Assembly: GCA_905203305.1 (NCBI GenBank)
Contig: CAJKVH010000007.1
Span: forward strand, 1 to 64,000
DNA: 64,000 bases
From: an uncultured Eubacteriales bacterium
GTDB lineage: Bacteria > Bacillota > Clostridia > TANB77 > CAG-508
Direction of reading: 5' to 3'
How positions within the stretch are numbered: position 1 is the first letter of the stretch; each line of letters starts with the position of its first letter. Below the pieces are notes generated by a model that was not told the DNA's origin, did not search any database, and saw only the letters and a program-made list of their open reading frames with translations. Shown here piece by piece: positions 26,294 to 34,597 of the stretch. The position numbers and the translations under genes are program-made.

Positions 26294-27533
26294 ATGTGGG
26301 GAAATATAGCAATATCGTTCTTATTAGCATTTATAGTAGCTTTTATGGCAACACCATATTCTATAAAGATTGCGGAAAAAATAGGAGCAATAGACATACC
26401 AAAAGATGACAGAAGAATGAGAAAAAAATCAATACCAAAACTTGGAGGACTAGCTGTAATTTCAGGTTTTGCTATATCATTAATATATTTAATTTCTGTA
26501 ATGAACATAGAAGGAAGTATAAATTTATTTGATGAAAATGAATATTTTAAAAAATTAATAGGTGTAGGTTTAGGAGTTATAATAATTACAATAACAGGAG
26601 TAATAGATGATACTAAAACATTAAAGCCTTTGCAAAAATTATTTGGACAAGTATTAGCAGCTGTAGTTGCAGTTGCTTTTGGAATACAAATAAGCGATAG
26701 TGATATTCCATTTATAACAAATACAGAGCTAGCACATGAAATATCAATGGTTGTTACTGTAATATGGATAATTGGTATAACAAATGCAATAAACTTAATA
26801 GATGGACTAGATGGTTTATCTTCGGGAATAGCATTAATATCATGTATTTCATTATTAATAATATTTGCGCTAAATTATTCGCCAATGATAGCAATATTAA
26901 TGATAACATCATTAATAGGAGCATTGGTTGGATTTTTACCATTTAACTTTTCACCAGCAAAAACATTTATTGGAGATACTGGATCAAACTTTTTAGGATA
27001 TATACTTTCAATAGTATCAATTTTAGGAGTTGCAAAAACATATACAGCAGTTGTAATTGCACTTCCAATGTTAGTTTTAGGATTACCAATATTTGATGTT
27101 GTATGGGCAATAATTAGAAGAGTGATAAAAGGAAAATCAATAAAAGCAATATTTAAAGCAGATAAAGGACATTTACATCATAGATTAATTGCAAGAGGAT
27201 TTTCACAAAAACAAGCAGTACTTGTAATGTATGCAATGAGTGCAGGACTTGGACTTTTTGCAATAATTCTTTTAGAAAGTGGAATATGGAAAGCATTATC
27301 ATTTTTACTTATGGTAATTGCAGCGCTATTTTTAGGATATAGAAACTTTATAACAGAAAAAAGTGAAAAAGGCGAAAAATATGAATGCCGGAGTATGTAA
27401 ATATATATACAATCCAAAAACAGGAAATGAAAAAGCAGGAATAGCACCTGGAACAAATTTTGAAGATCTACCAGATACCTGGGTTTGTCCAGTTTGTGGA
27501 GAAAGCAAAGATGTTTTTGAAATACATAAATAG
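26294..27533 (+). CDS. WecA/MraY-type phosphoglycosyltransferase joined to rubredoxin by a +1 shift at CGG 27389
   Basis: The 412-aa product forms when C27389 is skipped. Residues 1-~360 are a multi-pass membrane phosphosugar transferase with DDRRMRKKSIPKLGG, the catalytic NLIDGLDGLSSG, FIGDTGSNFLGY and HLHHRLIARG, which starts lipid-linked glycan assembly on undecaprenyl phosphate. The last ~50 residues form a rubredoxin: YECGVCKYIYNPKTG and DTWVCPVCG give the four iron ligands. An in-frame-of-rubredoxin ATG at 27381 would avoid the shift but would lose the first cysteine. In the unshifted frame the protein ends 3 codons after CGG. A fusion of these two activities is unusual. SD GGAGGGC supports ATG 26294. 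Confidence 0.7.
27389..27391 (+). other. In-frame CGG, apparent +1 shift site (WecA-like/rubredoxin)
   Basis: TGC CGG AGT becomes TGC (C) GGA GTA, restoring the rubredoxin CxxC motif. Confidence 0.6.
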
Positions 27534-27563
27534 AAAAGAGAATTATCTCTTTTCTATTTTTTT
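27531..27563 (+). terminator. Terminator after rubredoxin
   Basis: TAGAAAAGAGA pairs with TCTCTTTTCTA, followed by T7. It overlaps the stop codon. Confidence 0.85.
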
Positions 27564-27606
27564 GCTTAAAAGTAATTTTTTTAAGATAAATGCTAATAAT
27601 AAAAAC

Positions 27607-27973
27607 ATGAAAAACAAACAAAAATTAAAAAAGATAATAATAGGCTTTTTAGCTCGGTTTTATTTCTGGATTATTTTCAACAGGAGGAGGATTAATACTA
27701 GTTCCAGCATTTACATATTTGCTTAAACTAAATTCGAAAGAAGCAAGAGCAACATCAATAATGTGTATATTGCCAATGGTATTAACAACAAGTTTTTTCT
27801 ATGCAAAAAACAAATATATAGATTGGAAATTAGGATTTTTATGTGCTATTGGGGGAATAATTGGAAGTTACATTGGATCTAAGGTTTTAAGCAAAATTCC
27901 AAATATTATACTCAAAATATCATTTACATTATTTTTGATATATGTTGCTTTATATATGCTTGGAATTGTATAA
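27607..27973 (+). CDS. TauE/SafE-family permease half, +1 shift at CGG 27655
   Basis: 121 aa with C27655 skipped. The joined sequence reads IIIGFLA-GFISGLFSTGGG, the typical first helix and Gly-rich motif of TauE/SafE transporters (anion or sulfite/organosulfonate export). Without the shift the 5' frame runs 24 codons to a stop and the 3' frame has no start before the conserved motif. Four hydrophobic helices are expected. Family members have either one ~250-aa chain or two ~120-aa halves; here the adjacent gene is the second half. The SD is weak. Confidence 0.75.
27655..27657 (+). other. In-frame CGG, apparent +1 shift site (TauE/SafE 1)
   Basis: GCT CGG TTT becomes GCT (C) GGT TTT. It is the only one of the nine sites followed by T instead of A. 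Confidence 0.7.
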
Positions 27974-27987
27974 AAGAAAGGATTTAT

Positions 27988-28381
27988 ATGGAAATTTTAT
28001 TTGGCATAATATCAGGATTTATAAGTAGTATGGGAATGCGGAGGAGGAACTATACTAATATATTTATTAACAGCATTTTTAAAAACTGATCAACATATTT
28101 CACAAGGAGTAAATTTAGTCTTTTTTATTCCTACATGTGTAACAGCAATTGTTGTAAATATTAGAAATAAAAAAATAAATTATGAAATTGCAAAAACTGT
28201 AATAACATTTGGAATCATTGGCGCGATAATAGGAGCTAAATTATCCATAAGTATTCCGATAGAAAAGTTAAAAAAATATTTTGGCATATTTTTGATAATA
28301 GTTGCACTTAATGAAATATATTCACTAAAGAAGGAGTATATAAATCATAAAAAAACTAATAATAAAAATATAAAAAGATAA
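27988..28381 (+). CDS. TauE/SafE-family permease second half, +1 shift at CGG 28039
   Basis: 130 aa with C28039 skipped, giving ISGFISSMGM-GGGTILIYLL, again the conserved Gly-rich motif of the family. The unshifted frame ends 16 codons later. Four hydrophobic helices and a basic C-terminus follow. SD AAAGGA precedes ATG 27988, and the gene lies 14 bases after the first half. The two probably form a heterodimeric exporter; its substrate is unknown. Confidence 0.75.
28039..28041 (+). other. In-frame CGG, apparent +1 shift site (TauE/SafE 2)
   Basis: ATG CGG AGG becomes ATG (C) GGA GGA, restoring a run of three glycines. Confidence 0.72.
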
Positions 28382-28397
28382 AAAGGAGGAGTAAAAA

Positions 28398-28535
28398 ATG
28401 AAATTTGCAAAAGGTGTTATGATAGGTGGCTTAATTTCTGCAGGTGTGATGTTAATGTATAGTGAAACAATGAACAAAGAAGGCAAAAAAATGATAAAAA
28501 AAGGTAAGAAATTTATCAAACAAATGGGAATATAA
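28398..28535 (+). CDS. Small YtxH-like membrane protein
   Basis: 45 aa: one N-terminal hydrophobic helix (GVMIGGLISAGVMLMY) followed by a lysine-rich tail (KKMIKKGKKFIKQ). Small proteins of this shape are often called YtxH-like, but identity is uncertain. An excellent SD, AAGGAGGAG, precedes ATG, so translation is likely. It lies between the permease pair and dapF. Confidence 0.6.
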   Translation: MKFAKGVMIGGLISAGVMLMYSETMNKEGKKMIKKGKKFIKQMGI

Positions 28536-28626
28536 ATTTAAAAATTTAATATAATGTAATATGTTAGAAAGGTATTTTTTAGTTAAAAAATATCTTTTTA
28601 ACAAAATTATAATAAAGAGGTTAAAA

Positions 28627-29446
28627 ATGATTAATTTTACTAAAATGCATGGATTAGGAAATGACTATATTTATATAAATATGTTAGAAGATAAAAATTA
28701 CATTCCAAGTGATAAAATATCTATATTTACAAGATATGTTTCAAATAGGAATTTTGGAATAGGATCTGATGGAGTAATATTAATTAAACCAAGTAAAATT
28801 GCGGATTTCAAAATGGAAATATATAATGCTGATGGATCAAAAGCAGAGATGTGCGGAAATGGAATTAGGTGCTTTGGAAAGTTTTTATATGATAATAAAA
28901 TTACAACTAAAAGATTAATAAAAGTCGAAACATTAGCAGGAATAAAAACTTTAGAGCTAATTTTAAAAGATGATAAAGTTTATGAAGTAAAAGTAAATAT
29001 GGGAAAACCGATAGTTTTACAAAAAGACTTAACTTTTAATATTCAAAATATCGAAATAAAAGGTACATATATATCAATTGGAAATCCACATTTTGTAATA
29101 TTTGTGGATAATTTGGAAAATTTAGATATTTCAAAATATCGGACCGCTAATAGAAAATCATAAAACATTTATTAATAAAACAAATGTTGAATTTATTAAT
29201 GTAGTTGGAAATACAAGTGTAAAAATGAGAGTATGGGAACGAGGAACAGGTGAAACCTATGCTTGCGGAACCGGCGCATGTGTATCATATTATGTATGTA
29301 ATATGAAAGGTTTAGTAAAAAATGAAGGAAAAGTATATTTAAAAGGAGGAGAATTAAAAATTAATATAGATGATGAAAGCAAAGAAATAACAATGTGTGG
29401 ATTGGCAACAAAAATATGTGATGGAGTAATAAAAGAAAATTTTTAA
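28627..29446 (+). CDS. dapF: Diaminopimelate epimerase, +1 shift at CGG 29140
   Basis: 272 aa with C29140 skipped. It converts LL- to meso-diaminopimelate for peptidoglycan and lysine. The first frame holds MHGLGNDYIYI and the catalytic cysteine motif EMCGNGIRC; the second, after the shift, holds TNVEFI, WERGTGET and the second catalytic cysteine ACGTGAC. Neither frame alone contains both catalytic cysteines, so an active enzyme requires the shift. The junction reads ISKY-GPLIENH, where a Gly-Pro is normal. The unshifted frame ends 7 codons past CGG. The gene pairs metabolically with dapL 3 kb away. Its end overlaps an inverted repeat (29419-29456). Confidence 0.88.
29140..29142 (+). other. 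In-frame CGG, apparent +1 shift site (dapF)
   Basis: TAT CGG ACC becomes TAT (C) GGA CCG. Confidence 0.8.
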
Positions 29447-29468
29447 ACTCCATCACATAGGTAAAAAG

Positions 29469-30983
29469 TTATTTATCAAAAATAACAGTATTAACATTTA
29501 ATTTTTTTCCTGTAATAATTTCTTCAATTATATCATGAATAACTATTCTTTCATCATAGAAATATTTTGTACCCATATAGTCTATATATAAGTCACTTCC
29601 AAGTCCAGGAATAACAATAATATCATCTTTAGTTGCCATTTTAATTGAATAACGTATAGCATCAGTTCTATTAAGAATAACAACATATTGATCTGTAACT
29701 TTTTTTAGTCCAACTTCAATTTCATCTAATATTTTTTGAGGATTTTCTGTACGAACCTGATCTGATGTAAGAACAGTAAAATCTGCGTAAGTTCCAGAAA
29801 TTTCACCCATAATTGGTCTTTTTGCAGCATCTCTATCTCCACCAACACCCCATGTACATATTACACGACCTTTTGTATATGGTTTTACAGTTTCTAATAT
29901 TGATTGTAAACTTGATGGTGTATGAGCATAATCTATCATAATAGTTAAACCTAATTTATTTGGAACAAGTTCGCTTCTTCCAAATACTCTAACGTTTTTT
30001 AAACCATCTTGAATGCTTTTTAATGAAACATCAAAGTTAGATGCAATAGCAATTGCGCCAAGTGCATTATAAACCATATATTTTCCAGGAATTGATATAG
30101 ATACTTTAGATGATTGGTTGTCCTTTGTTAATGTAAAGTCAACTCCTTTATTTGACATTACAAGATCAGATCCCATTACATCTGCATTAGAATGCATTCC
30201 AAAGCTAATTAATTTTTTATCTTTTAATAAATTTGGTATTCTTGAAGTATATTCATTATCAGCGCTATAAACTACGATAGGAGAGATTTTGCATAATGAT
30301 AATTTTGCATTAAAGTAATCTTCCATATCTTTATGTTCACGTGGGCTTATGTGATCTTCTGAAAGATTTGTAAATAAAACTGCATCAAATTCACAACCGG
30401 TAACTCTATCTAATTTCATTGCTTGAGATGATACTTCTAGTACGACAATATCAACATTTTCTTTTACCATCATAGCCAAAACTTCTTGAAGTTTAAAACT
30501 TTCTGCAGATGTTCTATCCATATCTTCGATTTTTTTATCATTAATGTAAATTGCAATACTTCCAATAAGTCCTACTTTATAACCTTGGTGTTCTAAAATA
30601 GATTTAATCATAAATGTAGATGTAGTTTTACCTTTTGTTCCAGTTACACCAATTAATTTTAATTTTTTTGATGGATTGTCATTTAAGTTACAACTTGCAA
30701 TTGCTAAAGTGCGACGAATATTATTAACCTTTACAATACAAACATTTTCTGGAATATCAAAATCGGAAATATTTGTAGTTTCATCAACCATAATTGCTGT
30801 AGCACCTTTTTCGATTGCATTTGGAATAAATTTAGTACCATCTAGCACATATCCTTTTATTGCAACAAATAGTCCACTTTCTTTTACATTTCTAGAATCT
30901 GAAGTAATATGTGTAATATTATTTTCTAAAGATCCTTTCTTTTCAATAATTTCGATGTTTTTTAGTACATCTTCTAATTTCAT
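29469..30983 (-). CDS. murE: UDP-MurNAc-tripeptide synthetase (Mur ligase)
   Basis: 504 aa. N-terminal uridine-nucleotide domain (THITSDSRNVKESGLFVAI), ATP site GVTGTKGKTTSTFM, and the C-terminal GVGGDRDAAKRPIMG. It adds the third amino acid of the peptidoglycan stem peptide. The DAP-specific DNPR motif is replaced by DQVR (in TSDQVRTENP), so substrate choice should be checked. The ATG at 30983 is 8 bases after AAAGGA; an ATG 9 bases upstream abuts the SD. It is transcribed opposite to dapF and dapL. Confidence 0.88.
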   Translation of the reverse strand: MKLEDVLKNIEIIEKKGSLENNITHITSDSRNVKESGLFVAIKGYVLDGTKFIPNAIEKGATAIMVDETTNISDFDIPENVCIVKVNNIRRTLAIASCNLNDNPSKKLKLIGVTGTKGKTTSTFMIKSILEHQGYKVGLIGSIAIYINDKKIEDMDRTSAESFKLQEVLAMMVKENVDIVVLEVSSQAMKLDRVTGCEFDAVLFTNLSEDHISPREHKDMEDYFNAKLSLCKISPIVVYSADNEYTSRIPNLLKDKKLISFGMHSNADVMGSDLVMSNKGVDFTLTKDNQSSKVSISIPGKYMVYNALGAIAIASNFDVSLKSIQDGLKNVRVFGRSELVPNKLGLTIMIDYAHTPSSLQSILETVKPYTKGRVICTWGVGGDRDAAKRPIMGEISGTYADFTVLTSDQVRTENPQKILDEIEVGLKKVTDQYVVILNRTDAIRYSIKMATKDDIIVIPGLGSDLYIDYMGTKYFYDERIVIHDIIEEIITGKKLNVNTVIFDK

Positions 30984-31127
30984 AATAATCATCCTTTCTA
31001 GATAAAATTAATTTAAATAGAATAATAGTTATTAAAGTATTTTTTAATTAATTTTTTTCATTATACTACGGAGATTTATAATTTGCAATAAATATGAATA
31101 TGATTTGATTTTTTTAGCTATATTTTA

Positions 31128-31156
31128 TTGACCTTAACAATATTTTAATATATAAT
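31128..31156 (+). promoter_or_regulatory. sigmaA promoter of the dapL-ruvA operon
   Basis: TTGACC (31128-31133), 17 bp, TATAAT (31151-31156). Confidence 0.78.
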
Positions 31157-31191
31157 ATGTTTGAAAAATTAGAATTCTAAAGAAGGAGGAA

Positions 31192-31210
31192 ATACCGCTT
31201 AATACGGTAT
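31192..31210 (+). promoter_or_regulatory. Hairpin between a distant SD and its start codon
   Basis: The SD AAGGAGGA (31183-31190) is 29 bases from ATG 31220. ATACCG (31192-31197) and CGGTAT (31205-31210) form a stem that would reduce the effective distance to about 10 bases. Confidence 0.55.
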
Positions 31211-31219
31211 AGATTTGAG

Positions 31220-31492
31220 ATGAACAAAGAGATGGATAATTTTATACAAAAAAGTATAATAGGAGAAGATATAAACTTAAGTAATATGCTAGCAGATATC
31301 GTGCCAATTAAGGAACAAAAATTCACAGATTTAGAATTAGAAGCAAACAAAAAAGAAACATTTAGTGTAGTTGTATACAAAAAAGAAAATCCAATTGTAA
31401 GATTCTTTAAAAGCATAAAACTAAGTTTTGAAAAATTAAGAATAATGAGTAAGACAAGAGAAGTGTCTTATGTAAAAAATGAAAACAGATAG
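31220..31492 (+). CDS. Conserved-looking 90-aa protein of unknown function
   Basis: 90 aa, charged, no signal peptide, no membrane helix, and a basic C-terminal half (PIVRFFKSIKLSFEKLRIM). I do not recognise a family. It is the first gene after the promoter at 31128 and precedes dapL by 39 bases. The SD is 29 bases upstream, with a hairpin in between, so either the hairpin bridges the gap or the true start differs; no better start codon is evident. Confidence 0.55.
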   Translation: MNKEMDNFIQKSIIGEDINLSNMLADIVPIKEQKFTDLELEANKKETFSVVVYKKENPIVRFFKSIKLSFEKLRIMSKTREVSYVKNENR

Positions 31493-31531
31493 ATTATATT
31501 TTATAGTCTAAGCTTAAAATGGGAGGCAAAT

Positions 31532-32761
31532 ATGATAAATATAAATGAAAATTTTTTAAATTTACAAGATAGCTATTTATTTTCAACAGTAGCAAAAAAG
31601 GTAGCAGAATTTACTAAAAATAATCCAGACAAAAAAGTAATAAAACTAGGAATAGGAGATGTTACTAAACCAATAGTTCCAGCTGTAATAGAAGCAATGC
31701 ATAAAGCAACAGATGAACTTGCAAAACCAGAAACATTTAGAGGATATGGACCAGAGCAAGGATATGATTTCTTAAGAAATGCAATTGTAGAAAATGACTT
31801 TAAAGGATTAGGCATAGAGCCAGATGAAATATTTGTATCAGATGGAGCAAAATGTGATTGTGGAAATATAGTAGATATATTTGGAAAAGATAATAAAGTT
31901 GCAATAACAGATCCAGTATATCCAGTATATTTAGATACAAATGTTATGTCAGGAAGAAGTGGAAACTATAATGAAAAAACTGGAATGTATGAAAATGTAG
32001 TATATATGCCTGTAACAAAAGAAAACAATTTTGTACCAGAACTTCCAAAAGAACATGTAGATATGATATATCTTTGTTTCCCAAATAACCCAACAGGAAC
32101 AGTTTTAAAGAAAGAAGATCTTAAAAAATTTGTAGACTATGCAAAAATAAATAAATCAGTAATATTATTTGATGCAGCGTATGAAGTATTTATAGAAGAA
32201 GAAAATGTACCACATAGTATATATGAAATAGAAGGTGCAAAAGATGTTGCAATAGAATTTAGAAGCTTTTCAAAAACAGCAGGATTTACAGGAGTAAGAT
32301 GTGCTTATGCAGTTGTTCCTAAAACACTTTATGGTTACACAAAAAATGGAGAAAAAGTAGAACTAAATAAATTATGGAATAGAAGAACAACAACAAAATT
32401 TAATGGAGTATCTTATGTTGTTCAAAGAGCAGCAGAAGCAACATATTCTAAAGAAGGAAGAAAGCAAATCTTAGAAAATATAAAATATTATAAAGAAAAT
32501 GCAAAAATAATAAAAGAAGGATTACAAGAAGCTGGATTTGAAGTATTTGGAGGAGTGAACTCACCTTATATTTGGTTAAAGACACCAAACAATATGAAAT
32601 CATGGGAATTCTTTGATAAGTTATTAGAAAAAGCAAATGTTGTTGGAACACCTGGAAGTGGATTCGGACCATCAGGAGAAGGATATTTTAGATTAACAGC
32701 ATTTGGAACACAAGAAAATTCTATAGAAGCAATAAAAAGAATAAAAGAAATAGAATGGTAA
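31532..32761 (+). CDS. dapL: LL-diaminopimelate aminotransferase
   Basis: 409 aa, fold-type I PLP enzyme. It contains KLGIGDVTKPI, FRGYGPEQGYDFLR, YLCFPNNPTGTV and the PLP lysine in FRSFSKTAGFTGVRC. It makes LL-DAP directly from tetrahydrodipicolinate, bypassing the acylated intermediates. DapF then epimerises the product. SD GGGAGG. It is followed 14 bases later by ruvA. Confidence 0.95.
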   Translation: MININENFLNLQDSYLFSTVAKKVAEFTKNNPDKKVIKLGIGDVTKPIVPAVIEAMHKATDELAKPETFRGYGPEQGYDFLRNAIVENDFKGLGIEPDEIFVSDGAKCDCGNIVDIFGKDNKVAITDPVYPVYLDTNVMSGRSGNYNEKTGMYENVVYMPVTKENNFVPELPKEHVDMIYLCFPNNPTGTVLKKEDLKKFVDYAKINKSVILFDAAYEVFIEEENVPHSIYEIEGAKDVAIEFRSFSKTAGFTGVRCAYAVVPKTLYGYTKNGEKVELNKLWNRRTTTKFNGVSYVVQRAAEATYSKEGRKQILENIKYYKENAKIIKEGLQEAGFEVFGGVNSPYIWLKTPNNMKSWEFFDKLLEKANVVGTPGSGFGPSGEGYFRLTAFGTQENSIEAIKRIKEIEW

Positions 32762-32774
32762 AAACGGAGGAAAA

Positions 32775-33396
32775 ATGTTAGCATACATAAAGGGAGAATT
32801 AGCATCAAAAACAAGAGAATATATAGTTATAGATGTTGGAGGTCTTGGGTATAAAGTATTTATGTCAAACCTTGCAATGGAAAATGTAGGAAAGATAGGA
32901 GATATCGTAAAAGTACATACATATTACAGAGTTATGGAAGATGACATAAGCATATTTGGATTTAATACACAAGAAGAATTAAGGTTATTTGAATTATTAA
33001 TATCAGTAAGCCGGAGTTGGTGCCAAAACAGCAATAAATATGTTAGGCGAAATTGAGCCATCTGATTTTGCAATAGCAATAATTTCTAATGATATAAATA
33101 AACTAAAAAAATTGCCAGGAATAGGACCAAAAACAGCTCAAAGAATAGTTTTAGAATTAAAAGACAAATTAAAGAAAGAAAAACAAATAGAAGAATTATC
33201 AATTGCAAGTAATAAATCTTTAGAAATGAAAAAAGCAATTGAAAAAGACAGCAAAGAAGAAGAGGCGTTTACTGCACTTCAGGTGTTAGGATATACAGGA
33301 AAAGAAATAGAAAAAGCAATGCAAAAAATAGATAAAAATAATATGACACTAGAAGAACTTATAAAAGCAGGGCTAAGAGAGCTTGCAAAAAAATAA
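32775..33396 (+). CDS. ruvA: Holliday junction DNA helicase subunit RuvA, +1 shift at CGG 33012
   Basis: 206 aa with C33012 skipped, the normal length. The OB-fold domain (MLAYIKGELASK...YRVMEDDISIFGF) is in the first frame. The junction lies inside the first helix-hairpin-helix, LLISVS-GVGAKTAINML, and the second HhH, KKLPGIGPKTAQRIVLEL, plus the C-terminal RuvB-binding domain are in the second frame. Unshifted, the frame ends after 14 codons, leaving only the OB fold. RuvA binds Holliday junctions and loads RuvB; ruvB is not adjacent here. SD GGAGG. Confidence 0.9.
33012..33014 (+). other. In-frame CGG, apparent +1 shift site (ruvA)
   Basis: AGC CGG AGT becomes AGC (C) GGA GTT, restoring the invariant helix-hairpin-helix GVGAKTA motif. 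Confidence 0.82.
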
Positions 33397-33407
33397 AGAT
33401 AAAATCT

Positions 33408-33435
33408 GGACGGTTCTTATTAAGGGCCGTCCTAA
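33408..33435. repeat. GGACGG...CCGTCC inverted repeat
   Basis: GGACGG and CCGTCC surround a ~12-base loop between ruvA and tgt. It has no T run. Its relation to the 31-bp dispersed repeat is limited to the GGACGG core. Confidence 0.45.
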
Positions 33436-33459
33436 AGTGTCAAAAGAAGGGAGAAATAT

Positions 33460-34587
33460 ATGCCAGCAATAACCTATGAGTTATTACATGTAGATAAAAA
33501 TTCAGGAGCAAGAAGAGGAGTTGTACATACTCCACATGGAGATATACAAACACCGATCTTTATGCCAGTTGGAACACTTGCAACAGTAAAAGCAATGTCA
33601 CCAGAAGAATTAAAAGAAGATGTTAAAGCCCAAATAATATTATCAAATACATATCATTTATATTTAAGACCAGGTCATGACTTAGTAAAAGAAGCAGGTG
33701 GACTTCATAAATTCATGAACTGGGATAGACCAATACTAACAGATAGTGGAGGATTCCAAGTTTTTAGTTTAAGTGGACTAAGAAAAATAACAGAAGAAGG
33801 TGTAATGTTTAATTCACATTTAGATGGAAGCAAGCACATGTTTACACCAGAAAAAGTAATGGAAATAGAAGAAGCACTTGGTGCAGATATCATAATGGCA
33901 TTTGATGAATGCTGTCCATATCCATCAGATTATGAATACACAAAAAAATCTATGGAAAGAACAACAAGATGGGCAAAAAGGTGTAAAGAAGCTCATAAAA
34001 CAGAAAATCAAGGTCTATTTGGAATTATCCAAGGAGGATTTTATAAAGAGTTAAGAGAAAAATCAGCAGAAGACTTAAAAAAATTAGACTTCCCAGGATA
34101 CGCAATTGGTGGAATAAGTGTTGGAGAACCAAAGAAAGAATTTTTGGATATTTTACGTTTTACAACACCTCTAATGCCAGAAAATAAACCAAGATATTTA
34201 ATGGGAGTTGGAACACCAGACTATTTAATAGAAGCAGCACTTAGCGGAATAGATATGTGTGACTGTGTATTGCCAACTCGCTTAGCAAGACATGGAACAG
34301 CAATGACATCAAAGGGAAAATTAGTAATAAGAAATCAAAACTTTGCAAGAGATTGGAATAAATTAGATGATGAATGTGACTGCTATACATGTAGAAACTA
34401 TACAAGAGCCTATTTAAGACACCTAATAAAAACAAATGAAATATTAGGAATGAGATTATTATCATTACATAATTTAAGATTCTTGACTAAATTAATGGAA
34501 AGAGTTAGAATAGAAATAGAGCACGATAATTTATTAGGATTTAGAGAAGAATTCTATAAAAAATATGGATATAATGAAATAATTTAG
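33460..34587 (+). CDS. tgt: tRNA-guanine transglycosylase
   Basis: 375 aa. It contains the TDSGGFQVFSL active-site segment with the nucleophile region, PTRLARHGTA, and the zinc site CDCYTCRNYTRAYLRHL. It exchanges guanine-34 for the queuosine precursor preQ1 in tRNAs with GUN anticodons. SD AAGGGAG. It lies between ruvA and the WG-repeat gene (10-bp gap). No queA is next to it. Confidence 0.96.
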   Translation: MPAITYELLHVDKNSGARRGVVHTPHGDIQTPIFMPVGTLATVKAMSPEELKEDVKAQIILSNTYHLYLRPGHDLVKEAGGLHKFMNWDRPILTDSGGFQVFSLSGLRKITEEGVMFNSHLDGSKHMFTPEKVMEIEEALGADIIMAFDECCPYPSDYEYTKKSMERTTRWAKRCKEAHKTENQGLFGIIQGGFYKELREKSAEDLKKLDFPGYAIGGISVGEPKKEFLDILRFTTPLMPENKPRYLMGVGTPDYLIEAALSGIDMCDCVLPTRLARHGTAMTSKGKLVIRNQNFARDWNKLDDECDCYTCRNYTRAYLRHLIKTNEILGMRLLSLHNLRFLTKLMERVRIEIEHDNLLGFREEFYKKYGYNEII

Positions 34588-34597
34588 GGGGGATTGT

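Noticed and set aside
27381..27533. Stand-alone rubredoxin starting at ATG 27381
   Set aside because: Possible without any shift, but it would replace the first iron-ligand cysteine by Ala; I therefore prefer the shifted reading at lower confidence.
27389..33014. Base-calling artefact at methylated CCGG
   Set aside because: Only two of the nine sites are CCGG; the rest are TCGG, ACGG or GCGG with no common longer motif, while many out-of-phase CGG in intact genes show no indel. A technology artefact is not excluded without raw reads.
33408..33435. Intrinsic terminator between ruvA and tgt
   Set aside because: The inverted repeat lacks a T run in either direction; kept only as a repeat.
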